A DNA stretch of 53,421 nt from Lysobacterales bacterium (GTDB taxonomy: Bacteria > Pseudomonadota > Gammaproteobacteria > Xanthomonadales > Marinicellaceae): positions 1 through 53,421 of the forward strand of contig JALSLV010000058.1 in NCBI GenBank assembly GCA_026988115.1. Direction: 5' to 3'. Numbering within the stretch: position 1 is the stretch's first letter; the number at the start of each line of letters is the position of its first letter. Made by a program: the position numbers and the translations under genes. Positions 17,730 to 25,338 of this stretch are shown here, in pieces. A model generated the notes under the pieces. That model was not told the origin of the DNA, did no database searches, and saw nothing but the letters and a program-made list of their open reading frames with translations.

Positions 17730-18473
17730 ATGAAAAAACAAATAATTATAATATTAGTTTTAGCTACATTTTCAACCGTTCTATTTAAAAGTGAACTTTT
17801 TACTTATTTTAATAGCAATGAAGAAGTATATGAACCTCATATTAATCAAGTCAGTAAAAAAGATGTTAATGAAAGCAAGGTTGAAAAGAAGGATTTTTTG
17901 GTTAAAAGTTTAAAACAAAAACCTGTATCTAAAAAAATCAGGTCAAAGAGTGTTGTTAAAAAGAATACCGAAAATGACATTAATTCAAAAGAGCCAGAAA
18001 ACAGCCAAATACTTGAGAACTTACAAGAAGTTGAGTCAAGACTCTTAAATGGTGGTAAAGGAGTAGCTTATTCCCTTGTTAATAGGATTAATGATGACAA
18101 CTATTATTTTAAAACACTCAAAGAATTGGAGAGCGTATCAAACTTATTTCCCGATGCTTATGAGAATAGATCTGACTTTCTAGATTCATTTCTTCAAGCT
18201 TCTAATGATTTAAACAGCGAATTAGTTATTAATGAATTGCAATGTGGACAAGCTTCATGTGTTGGTTCGTTTTCTACTGCAGACTACGATACATGGAAAC
18301 AATTTTTAGCGAATAGAACATCAGGCAATAATGAACTATACCCTCCATTTTATTCACTTTCACATTTTTCCCAGTTAAGAAATGATGGTAGCATTGAGCA
18401 TCGAGTATTCTTTACAACCATAGCAGAGTTAAATAAAGTGATATTGTCGATGCAGGACTATAATGGAGATTAA
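17730..18473 (+). CDS. Membrane-anchored hypothetical protein with a C-x4-C pair
   Basis: A 247-residue protein I do not recognise. The N-terminus (MKKQIIIILVLATFSTVLF) is an uncleaved anchor or signal peptide. Residues 30-95 are lysine- and serine-rich and probably disordered; the rest is a compact domain with only two cysteines, C172 and C177, in LQCGQASCVGSF, likely a disulfide loop. The layout resembles the six-cysteine proteins at 12-16 kb, but I see no sequence similarity, so I do not place it in that family. It stands alone between hutI and the convergent SURF1 gene. Confidence 0.75.
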   Translation: MKKQIIIILVLATFSTVLFKSELFTYFNSNEEVYEPHINQVSKKDVNESKVEKKDFLVKSLKQKPVSKKIRSKSVVKKNTENDINSKEPENSQILENLQEVESRLLNGGKGVAYSLVNRINDDNYYFKTLKELESVSNLFPDAYENRSDFLDSFLQASNDLNSELVINELQCGQASCVGSFSTADYDTWKQFLANRTSGNNELYPPFYSLSHFSQLRNDGSIEHRVFFTTIAELNKVILSMQDYNGD

Positions 18474-18497
18474 AATTAAGTAGTGGATTGGTCAACT

Positions 18498-19205
18498 TTA
18501 TTGCTTACGTAACCAATAAACAAAAATCACAATCAAAACTAAAGTCATGGCAAACCATTGCACCGCATAGGCTATGTGTTTTGAGGGTTGCATGACAATG
18601 GGTTTCCAGTCGCGTTTAAAACCTTGTGGCTGGGATTTAGCCATCATCAAGATTTTAGAACTCACCACACAGTCCAAGCTTTTACAGAGTCGTTCTTGCA
18701 CAAATTTCTTTATTTTATCTTCTTCGTAATAGGTGATGACTTGAATGGCGCGTTCTTGAATTAATTCAATTTCACCTAACTGAATACCGACTTTGGGTGG
18801 TGTATTGAGTTTACCTACTAAGCTTATTTGATTGCTCTCAATACCTAATTGTTCATCGGAAAATTTATTTTTAACCAACCAACCCCTATTAACCATGATA
18901 ATAAGGTTTAATCCATCGACAACAAAAGGCGTAAAGGCGTGGTAACCTTGTTGTCCTTCATCGACTTGGTTATCCAACAATAACTGAGGCGAGTCAACAA
19001 AGTATCCCTTTAGTTTCACATTAGCGTATTTAGGCAGGTCTTGAATTTGGCTTTTTTGCGTTATTTTAGTGACATTTTCATCAGCAAGTAATTCAATTAA
19101 CTGCTCTTTTTGCGCGGCTCGTCTAATTTGCCAAAAACCCATGTTAACCATAAGAATGACAAAAAACAATACCATTAATGTTGGAATCAAAGGTAGGTTT
19201 TTCAT
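18498..19205 (-). CDS. SURF1 family cytochrome oxidase assembly protein
   Basis: SURF1 proteins help insert haem a into subunit I of aa3-type cytochrome oxidase. The 235-residue protein has the typical two-helix layout: an N-terminal transmembrane helix (5-22) followed by the conserved GFWQIRRAAQK, a periplasmic domain with the family motifs LDNQVDEGQQGYHAFTPF and VNRGWL, and a C-terminal helix preceded by HIAYAVQWFAM. Its ATG overlaps the cdd stop codon (ATGA), so the two are co-translated. No cox genes are in the window. Confidence 0.9.
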   Translation of the reverse strand: MKNLPLIPTLMVLFFVILMVNMGFWQIRRAAQKEQLIELLADENVTKITQKSQIQDLPKYANVKLKGYFVDSPQLLLDNQVDEGQQGYHAFTPFVVDGLNLIIMVNRGWLVKNKFSDEQLGIESNQISLVGKLNTPPKVGIQLGEIELIQERAIQVITYYEEDKIKKFVQERLCKSLDCVVSSKILMMAKSQPQGFKRDWKPIVMQPSKHIAYAVQWFAMTLVLIVIFVYWLRKQ

Positions 19206-19600
19206 TTTGGCAAGTGTGTTTTATCAAAGGAGTGAGGCAATAAATCATTCATGTTAAATTGTGTGACTTCATTATTGTGGTCTATGAGTATTTGTGTGTT
19301 TTCATCACTAAATTCCTTTATTTTTTGACGACATCCACCACAGGGAGTCACCATAAGATCACCCGATGAAACAATTAAGATTTTTTTAATGGATTTTGCA
19401 CCCGACAAAATCATGTTTGAAATAGCCCCAGCCTCAGCACAAACACCTTCGGGATAAGCCGAATTTTCAACATTACAACCCAAATGAATGCTATTATTTT
19501 CATCAATTAATGCCGCACCAACGTAAAATTTTGAATAAGGTGCGTAGGCTTTTTTCATAGCAATTTGAGCCTGATTTTTGAGTGTCTCTAGTGTTGTCAT
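19202..19600 (-). CDS. cdd: Cytidine deaminase
   Basis: Deaminates cytidine and deoxycytidine to uridine and deoxyuridine in pyrimidine salvage. It is the small homotetrameric type (132 residues) with the zinc site formed by C-A-E (EGVCAEAGA) and PCGGCRQ; the Glu of CAE is the proton shuttle. The substrate motif NVENSAYPEG is present. I chose the ATG at 19600, ten codons inside the longest frame, because it matches the family start; the upstream part begins with TTG and has no conserved features. It overlaps the SURF1 gene by four bases, an unusual pairing of functions. Confidence 0.92.
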   Translation of the reverse strand: MTTLETLKNQAQIAMKKAYAPYSKFYVGAALIDENNSIHLGCNVENSAYPEGVCAEAGAISNMILSGAKSIKKILIVSSGDLMVTPCGGCRQKIKEFSDENTQILIDHNNEVTQFNMNDLLPHSFDKTHLPK

Positions 19601-19663
19601 AAACAAATATTGGAATACGGGTGAGAACAATATCGAATAAGTGCGAAAAATTCAAGTATTTCA

Positions 19664-19693
19664 TTGCTAAACTAGGGTGGAATCACTTAAAAT
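19664..19693 (+). promoter_or_regulatory. rpsO promoter and leader
   Basis: TTGCTA (19664-19669) and TAAAAT (19688-19693) are spaced by 18 bp. The following leader of about 100 bases, with several self-complementary stretches up to the start codon, corresponds in position to the region where S15 represses its own translation in E. coli. Confidence 0.55.
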
Positions 19694-19802
19694 ACGCGCG
19701 CTTGCAGGTCAATCCTGTCAGTTTATCTCGTCGATGCGAATGTTCAACGCTCGATTGGTCATATAAAACAGGCATTCATGCCAAAAATTAGGAGAAGTCA
19801 TT

Positions 19803-20069
19803 ATGTTGACTGTAGAACAAACACAAGAAATTATCAATGATTACAAAACAAGCGACAACGACACGGGTTCTGCCAATGTTCAAATCGCTTTATTAACAGC
19901 ACGTATCACATACCTTACTGAGCATTTTAAATCGCACAAAAAAGACCTACACTCACGTAGAGGCCTTATCAAGTTGGTTAACCAACGTCGTAAGTTGCAA
20001 AAATACTTAAAAGGAAAAGATGCTGAAGGTTATCAAGCATTAATCAAACGCTTAGGATTGCGTAGATAA
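19803..20069 (+). CDS. rpsO: 30S ribosomal protein S15
   Basis: A primary 16S rRNA-binding protein of the small-subunit platform, 88 residues (usual 89). The family pattern is intact: [28 protein letters not shown], then [22 protein letters not shown] good Shine-Dalgarno sequence (AGGAGA) precedes the ATG. It is followed by an intrinsic terminator-like hairpin and then pnp, the standard gammaproteobacterial order. Confidence 0.98.
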   Translation: MLTVEQTQEIINDYKTSDNDTGSANVQIALLTARITYLTEHFKSHKKDLHSRRGLIKLVNQRRKLQKYLKGKDAEGYQALIKRLGLRR

Positions 20070-20084
20070 ACTCTTAAAAGTTTT

Positions 20085-20111
20085 AAAAAAGGTACATTGT
20101 GTACCTTTTTT
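20085..20111 (+). terminator. rpsO-pnp intergenic terminator/attenuator
   Basis: A perfect hairpin with 12-bp arms (AAAAAAGGTACA, loop TTG, then TGTACC and a T run) lies between rpsO and pnp. In E. coli the same position holds a leaky terminator, so pnp can be read both through it and from its own promoter. Confidence 0.85.
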
Positions 20112-20150
20112 TATATCGGAAATGAAAATTAATAATAGGTGAAAATAGCA

Positions 20151-22256
20151 GTGGCTAAATATATAAAAGAGTTTCAGTATGGTAATCATACTGTAAAATT
20201 GGAGACTGGTGAAATTGCACGTCAAGCAAGCGCAACAGTTATGGTAACAATGGGAGATACAGTTGTCATGGTGGCAGTTGTCGCTAAAAAGGAAGCAAAT
20301 CCAGGACAAGGGTTTTTTCCATTAACGGTTAATTACCAAGAAAAAGCTTATTCGGCTGGTAAAATACCTGGAGGATTCTTCAAACGCGAAGGGCGTCCTA
20401 CCGAAAAAGAAATTCTAATCTGTCGTTTAATCGACAGACCCATTAGACCTTTATTTCCTAAAGGTTTTAAAAATGAAATACAAGTGGTTGCAACGGTTAT
20501 TTCCTACTCAGAAGACATTGATGCAGATATTCCCGCATTAATTGGTGCCTCTGCAGCTATGAGTTTATCAGGTGCTCCTTTCCACGGCCCAATTGCGGCG
20601 GCAAAGGTGGGTTATAAAGATGGCGAATACCTCTTAAACCCAACTAACGAACAATTAAAAGACTCGCAGCTTGAATTAGTGGTTGCAGGAACAGAATCAG
20701 CCGTATTGATGGTTGAATCTGAAGCGGATTTACTTTCTGAAGATGTTATGCTTGGCGCAGTAAGCTTTGGTCATAAAGAACAACAGGTGGTCATTAACGC
20801 TATCAATGAAATGGTTGCAGATTTAGGTGTAACCCAATGGAAATGGGAAGCGCCAAAACTTGATCAAGAACTGGTTAATAAGGTTAAAGAAGTTATCGCT
20901 GCTCGTTTGGTAGCTGCCTATAACACCCACGATAAAGCTGAACGTTACGAAGCATTAAATGTTATGCGCACAAATGCCGTTGAGACTTTGGTCACTGATG
21001 AAGAGGATTCTCCAAGTGCTGATGAAGTTAAAGAAATTGTTGCTTTAATCGAAAAAGCTCACGTTCGCAAAAAAGTCATCTCAGGCAAGCCTCGTATAGA
21101 TGGTCGTGGACTTGCTGATGTACGTGACATTGCAGTTCGTACTGGCGTTTTACCACGCACACATGGCTCAGCTTTATTCACAAGAGGTGAAACCCAAGCT
21201 ATCGTTGTGACAACATTAGGTACTGGACGTGATGCACAATTAATTGATTCGCTTGATGGCGAAGACAAAGATAAGTTTATGTTGCATTATAACTTCCCTC
21301 CCTACTGTGTTGGCGAAACTGGTTTTATGAGTGGTCCTAAACGCCGCGAAATTGGACATGGGAAACTAGCCAAACGTGGTTTGATGGCTGTTATGCCAAC
21401 GGACGAAGAATTTCCTTATGTTATACGTGTTGTTTCAGAAATTACTGAATCCAATGGTTCAAGCTCAATGGCATCGGTTTGTGGTTCATCGTTATCCATG
21501 ATGGATGCTGGCGTTCCTTTAAAAGCACCTGTTGCTGGTATTGCTATGGGCTTAATCAAAGAAGGCGATGATTTTGCTGTTTTATCTGATATTTTGGGCG
21601 ACGAAGATCACTTAGGCGACATGGACTTTAAAGTAGCTGGTACTGCTGATGGCATCACTGCACTGCAAATGGACATTAAAATTGAAGGCATCACTGAAGA
21701 AATCATGCAAAAAGCCTTATCACAAGCCAAAGGCGGACGTGATTATATCTTGGGCGAAATGAACAAAGTCTTAGACGCAACACGCGAAGAAATGTCTGAT
21801 TACGCACCTAAGCTCATCACTATTACTGTACATCCTGACAAAATCCGCGATGTCATCGGTAAAGGTGGCGCAACAATACGAGCCTTAACTGAAGAAACCA
21901 ACACCGTTATCGAAATCAATGACGATGGTGTCGTCACTATCGCTGCTGTTAATGGCGATGATGCACGCAATGCAGTTAAACGCATTGAAGAAATCACTGC
22001 TGATGTAGAGGTTGGTGCTGTTTACGAAGGTAAGATTGTTAAGATAATGGACTTCGGAGCCTTTGTTAACTTACTACCAGGCAAAGACGGCATGGTTCAT
22101 ATTTCACAAATCTCACACGATCGCGTTGCTAACGTAACTGACGTGTTAAAAGAAGGTGAAATGGTTAAAGTTAAGGTATTAGAAATCGACAAGCAAAACC
22201 GCGTAAGATTATCAATCAAAGCTTTACTTGATAAACCAGAAAAGAAAGAAGATTAA
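20151..22256 (+). CDS. pnp: Polynucleotide phosphorylase
   Basis: Phosphorolytic 3'-5' exoribonuclease and degradosome partner of RNase E. Domain order is RNase PH 1 (about 5-140), helical linker, RNase PH 2 (about 320-530) with catalytic aspartates in [18 protein letters not shown] domain with GxxG in [12 protein letters not shown], and S1 domain ([26 protein letters not shown]). I chose the GTG at 20151 ([11 protein letters not shown]) because an AGGTGA lies 8 bp upstream (20137-20142) and the resulting N-terminus aligns with E. coli; the GTG at 20139 is inside that Shine-Dalgarno sequence. Length 701 residues. Confidence 0.97.
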   Translation: MAKYIKEFQYGNHTVKLETGEIARQASATVMVTMGDTVVMVAVVAKKEANPGQGFFPLTVNYQEKAYSAGKIPGGFFKREGRPTEKEILICRLIDRPIRPLFPKGFKNEIQVVATVISYSEDIDADIPALIGASAAMSLSGAPFHGPIAAAKVGYKDGEYLLNPTNEQLKDSQLELVVAGTESAVLMVESEADLLSEDVMLGAVSFGHKEQQVVINAINEMVADLGVTQWKWEAPKLDQELVNKVKEVIAARLVAAYNTHDKAERYEALNVMRTNAVETLVTDEEDSPSADEVKEIVALIEKAHVRKKVISGKPRIDGRGLADVRDIAVRTGVLPRTHGSALFTRGETQAIVVTTLGTGRDAQLIDSLDGEDKDKFMLHYNFPPYCVGETGFMSGPKRREIGHGKLAKRGLMAVMPTDEEFPYVIRVVSEITESNGSSSMASVCGSSLSMMDAGVPLKAPVAGIAMGLIKEGDDFAVLSDILGDEDHLGDMDFKVAGTADGITALQMDIKIEGITEEIMQKALSQAKGGRDYILGEMNKVLDATREEMSDYAPKLITITVHPDKIRDVIGKGGATIRALTEETNTVIEINDDGVVTIAAVNGDDARNAVKRIEEITADVEVGAVYEGKIVKIMDFGAFVNLLPGKDGMVHISQISHDRVANVTDVLKEGEMVKVKVLEIDKQNRVRLSIKALLDKPEKKED

Positions 22257-22267
22257 TTAACTCTGTT

Positions 22268-22373
22268 GTCATCCTCGCGAAGGCGGGGATCCAGTATTTT
22301 AGAACTCAATCTTTGTAGTATTGTTCTATTTTCAATCATTGAGCTACTGGATTCCCTTTTTCAAGGGAATGAC
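22268..22373. repeat. 106-bp imperfect palindromic intergenic repeat
   Basis: Two 29-base arms, GTCATCCTCGCGAAGGCGGG... on the left and GTCATTCCCTTGAAAAAGGG... read inward from the right, both end in ATCCAGTA and enclose about 48 bp. This is the GTCATTCCCGC...GGGAATCCAG type of palindrome dispersed in many proteobacterial genomes. A degenerate half-copy occurs at 46097-46120. It lies between pnp and its terminator. Confidence 0.75.
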
Positions 22374-22381
22374 TGAACTTT

Positions 22382-22421
22382 AAAAAAAGCCTATAAGGTG
22401 CGAGTCTTATGGGCTTTTTTT
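22382..22421 (+). terminator. pnp terminator
   Basis: AAAAAAAGCC and GGCTTTTTTT, with inner pairing ATAAG/CTTAT, form a strong stem followed by T residues, 125 bp after pnp and beyond the palindromic repeat. The A run on the other side also allows termination of the leftward toxin transcript. Confidence 0.88.
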
Positions 22422-22458
22422 ATGCCTTAAAAAATCTTTATTGAATTTACTCAACAAA

Positions 22459-22833
22459 TTACCAGCAAGCTTTTTTATAGTTTTCCAAAATTACATTGTC
22501 TTTTGTTAATAATAGAGTTTTATTGATAGAAGCTTGAGCCACGATGATTCTATCAAAAGGATCTCTTGTCCAATTTTGATTGATAGATTGTTTGATAACC
22601 TCTTCAAACGGTTTATTACAGGTTTTTAAGCCAATTGTTTTGGATAAATCTTTAAGAATAACATCAGCAGATTCAGTGATTCTTTTAATTTCTAATAGGT
22701 ATTGCAACTCAAGTTGCACAACAGGTGATATCAATAAATCATGAGCATTAATTAAATCTACACCTGTTGGTGTAAACTTATTCTTATCGCCAGCGTACAG
22801 CCAAACCACCACATGGGTATCGAGGTATATCAT
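22459..22833 (-). CDS. PIN-domain toxin (VapC-like)
   Basis: A 124-residue PIN-domain ribonuclease toxin. Acidic active-site residues are in YLDTHVVVWL (Asp), LELQYLLE (Glu), RDPFDRIIVAQA (Asp) and LTKDNVIL (Asp), the usual four. Such toxins cut tRNA or rRNA when not bound by antitoxin. The start ATG overlaps the antitoxin stop (ATGA), the standard antitoxin-first arrangement. Confidence 0.9.
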   Translation of the reverse strand: MIYLDTHVVVWLYAGDKNKFTPTGVDLINAHDLLISPVVQLELQYLLEIKRITESADVILKDLSKTIGLKTCNKPFEEVIKQSINQNWTRDPFDRIIVAQASINKTLLLTKDNVILENYKKACW

Positions 22834-23069
22834 AAATCAGTATCGAGTTTTACAAACTCATCCCAATGAATATCTGATAAATCCTCAGAGTCATCTGTAA
22901 TAAAATCAGGTCTCTTGGATAAGTTTTGTAGCTTATCAACTGTATCAACAGCAATAATTTTTAAAATTTTTCCTTTTCTAATAATCTCAACAGGAATGCC
23001 AGACGCCAAAACTTCATCCAGCACATTATAAATATTATTTCTTAATTCGGTTGGTGTTAAATTATTCAT
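22830..23069 (-). CDS. Phd/YefM-type antitoxin
   Basis: A 79-residue antitoxin. The N-terminal part (MNNLTPTELRNNIYNVLDEVLASGIPVEIIRKGK) is the Phd/YefM DNA-binding domain, and the acidic C-terminus (DDSEDLSDIHWDEFVKLDTDL) should bind and block the PIN toxin. Phd-type antitoxins repress their own operon. Just upstream is a TATGAT (minus strand, 23086-23081), a possible -10 only a few bases before the ATG, between TACG- and CGTA-containing half-sites (23070-23096), which would make the mRNA nearly leaderless. Confidence 0.88.
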   Translation of the reverse strand: MNNLTPTELRNNIYNVLDEVLASGIPVEIIRKGKILKIIAVDTVDKLQNLSKRPDFITDDSEDLSDIHWDEFVKLDTDL

Positions 23070-23141
23070 GTACGCATGTTATCATATCACGTACGTTCAC
23101 ACAAGCCTGTTATTGGACTACATGCCATAATCTATTTGGAA

Positions 23142-24311
23142 CTAACCATCCGCCCTAGGACTAACCAATATCTTCGCATAACTCAACACAAACAAAGCAG
23201 AGGTCACCACCCACAAAGAGCCTGAAACAATAATTGTCCATAGGTAAATCGAAGGAACAACAAGAGGCACAAAGACACGAACAATAACTGCTAACACCAT
23301 AAGAATAAATGCAGGTTTGAGTAATTTGGGTGGAAAGCGTAAATCTCGCCCCGTGTGACCAATACTTACTCTAGCCATCATACCTATGGTAACAATACCT
23401 AAAGTACCAATACTAAAGGCGTGTAACGCTAAAAAATACAAAGATGGTATATATTGACTAATTGCCGTCATCACTAAGCCAATGATTAAAAATAAATAAC
23501 CGACATGCAAAATCCAAACCAAAGGCACCTGCCAGATTTGGCGGTTGTACCACCCTTTTAAACGAATGGCATGAATAAGCGCAGCCAGAATTGCGGTGAT
23601 AGCCGTTAATATTGGCGAGCCAATAAACAATAAGCTCAGGATAAATACAAAATAACTCGGCATAACCAATTTTTCAATTATAGGATATTTCACCACTTGA
23701 TAACGCACTGGCACACCATTTTGCGAAAACATCGGAAACACCCGACCTGCCATAACAATGATTAAGGCAATAATAATGTAAAAGGCCGTTTTGTAAGCGG
23801 GTATTGCTGTATTTTGTACAACACCAAGTTTATCCAAGTGCAGCAAAAGGTTTAACAATGCCATCAAAACAATCATACCCACCATAAAATAATTGCGTTT
23901 ATTACCTGTTTTAACCAAAGGAATCGCCACAAAAACAGCCAGTAATGGCAAGAACAACATATCAACCAAAGCAATTAACCACGCTTGGTTAAAGACAAAA
24001 GGAGCAATTCGTCCTAATACCCAGACCAAAACCAATAGCATTAAATTGATTCCATTCACCGTTTGCACACGCGTCCAATTGCGAATAGCCGTTAATAAAA
24101 ACCCAGCCACAACCGCCATGCCATAACCAAAAATCATCTCATGCACATGCCAAGTGACGGACGAATAATAATCAAATGAACTTAAAGGTTGTTGTGTAGA
24201 ATAGAAAAACACCCACAAAGCCATTAACACCGTTGAAAAAAGTGTTGCCAATAAAAACAAAGGCCGAAAGCCAATTGAAAAAAATACTGATTTCATGATT
24301 GAAATTGTCAT
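23142..24311 (-). CDS. nnrS: NnrS family protein
   Basis: A 389-residue polytopic membrane protein with about twelve hydrophobic segments. The histidine-containing signature WHVHEMIFGYGMAVVAGFLLTA is near the N-terminus, and HTGRDLRFPP is in the second half. NnrS proteins are haem- and copper-containing membrane proteins linked to tolerance of nitric oxide. An ATG five codons downstream (24296) is an alternative start. No nitrite or nitric oxide reductase genes are nearby. Confidence 0.9.
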   Translation of the reverse strand: MTISIMKSVFFSIGFRPLFLLATLFSTVLMALWVFFYSTQQPLSSFDYYSSVTWHVHEMIFGYGMAVVAGFLLTAIRNWTRVQTVNGINLMLLVLVWVLGRIAPFVFNQAWLIALVDMLFLPLLAVFVAIPLVKTGNKRNYFMVGMIVLMALLNLLLHLDKLGVVQNTAIPAYKTAFYIIIALIIVMAGRVFPMFSQNGVPVRYQVVKYPIIEKLVMPSYFVFILSLLFIGSPILTAITAILAALIHAIRLKGWYNRQIWQVPLVWILHVGYLFLIIGLVMTAISQYIPSLYFLALHAFSIGTLGIVTIGMMARVSIGHTGRDLRFPPKLLKPAFILMVLAVIVRVFVPLVVPSIYLWTIIVSGSLWVVTSALFVLSYAKILVSPRADG

Positions 24312-24604
24312 TCGTAAAACTGCATTCTAAAGCAATTGAGTTGCGATTGAATTGATTTATGTTAGGGGTGTTCAATATTTTCACTCGAAGACAAACCTTA
24401 TACCGTCATCCTATGTTAACACAAGTTTTTAAAGCGTAACGCCAAGGTCGCAAAGCAGGCGCAAAGTTACGCAAATGTCATAAGAAATAAGCATCTTTGC
24501 TAGAAACAAAAGCAAGGTGGAAACTTTATTCTTCCTCGCAATGAAATGTACAATATTAATCCTTTCTGCTTATTTGAGTTTGACTCAACAAAGGAAGACT
24601 GACA
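24312..24604. repeat. Intergenic region with dispersed-repeat fragments
   Basis: No gene seen. It holds an inverted repeat GCGTAAC/GTTACGC at 24434-24472 enclosing CGCAAAG-rich sequence, and near 24529-24545 a TTCTTCCTCGCAATGA segment related to the repeat at 25299. Both look like fragments of dispersed intergenic repeats. Confidence 0.45.
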
Positions 24605-25249
24605 TTATTTACCTAATGAAAAATCTGTCCCAAAATTGCTCGTTTTAAAAAGTCTATAAACTACTGAACTATCCTTAATAAAAGGATACTTTTCTTTAAA
24701 ACCTTTTATAAAACTATTAAAATTTTCCCTGTCTTCAAGATAATATCGCCAAGGTATAGGCTGTTTATAGCAATCAAGACCAAATGATCCAATATACACT
24801 GCTTCCTTTTTTTTAACAGAAAAAGTTCCTCCTATTGGTACTCCATTATCCATAAGTCTTGATTCATTTGCTTTAAGCTTAAATATATCTCCCTCATACC
24901 CATTAACTTTAATACTATAACCAACTAAAGCATATTCACCAGATTCCAGAATATAAGCAAAAGATTCAAATTTATTTTTAGAGGTATAACTTGTAGGTTT
25001 CTTTAATGAAAACAGTAAATTTTTACTATTTGGCTTTATTCTTTTGAAAATCAATTTTTGTAACTGTGCATTTCTATACCCAGAACAACTCCAGTTCTTT
25101 CCCCAATTGAGTTGAATTAAAACAACCCCACTGTCATTACTTATTCTGTTGTATTTAGACTTCGTTAATTTTATTGGCTTTACCGCAAAGCAAATACTAA
25201 AGAAACACAACAAGAAAACAAAAAATATTTTTTTAAATAATTCATTCAT
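24605..25249 (-). CDS. Secreted hypothetical protein
   Basis: I do not recognise this 214-residue protein. I chose the ATG at 25249, thirteen codons into the longest frame, because it gives a classic signal peptide (MNELFKKIFFVFLLCFFSICFA, cleavage before VKP) and the upstream codons run towards a repeat. The mature part has two cysteines (NWSCSGYRN and GLDCYKQPIPW), likely paired, and mixed beta-type sequence. It stands alone between nnrS and sbcC, transcribed leftward. Confidence 0.7.
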   Translation of the reverse strand: MNELFKKIFFVFLLCFFSICFAVKPIKLTKSKYNRISNDSGVVLIQLNWGKNWSCSGYRNAQLQKLIFKRIKPNSKNLLFSLKKPTSYTSKNKFESFAYILESGEYALVGYSIKVNGYEGDIFKLKANESRLMDNGVPIGGTFSVKKKEAVYIGSFGLDCYKQPIPWRYYLEDRENFNSFIKGFKEKYPFIKDSSVVYRLFKTSNFGTDFSLGK

Positions 25250-25298
25250 TTTTATAATGTCTTTTACATGGTGTCTTGATTCTAACACATTCCACAGA

Positions 25299-25327
25299 TT
25301 GCCGCGTCGTTCCTTCTCGCAATGACG
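25299..25327. repeat. Dispersed repeat fragment (TCATTGCGAG...GACG type)
   Basis: The segment, read on the minus strand as GTCATTGCGAGAAGGAACGA followed by CGCGGCAAT, matches a repeat type dispersed through many bacterial genomes. It lies between sbcC and the secreted protein gene. Confidence 0.5.
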
Positions 25328-25338
25328 AAGTCTATTTA

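Noticed and set aside
17730-18473. Inclusion of this protein in the six-cysteine family
   Set aside because: It has only two cysteines with x4 spacing and no shared motif.
20139-20150. Longer pnp start at GTG 20139
   Set aside because: That GTG is inside the AGGTGA ribosome-binding site serving the GTG at 20151, which also fits the family start.
24434-24472. tRNA-like or small RNA structure from GCGTAAC/GTTACGC
   Set aside because: Stem of only seven pairs, no promoter or terminator; looks like a repeat fragment.
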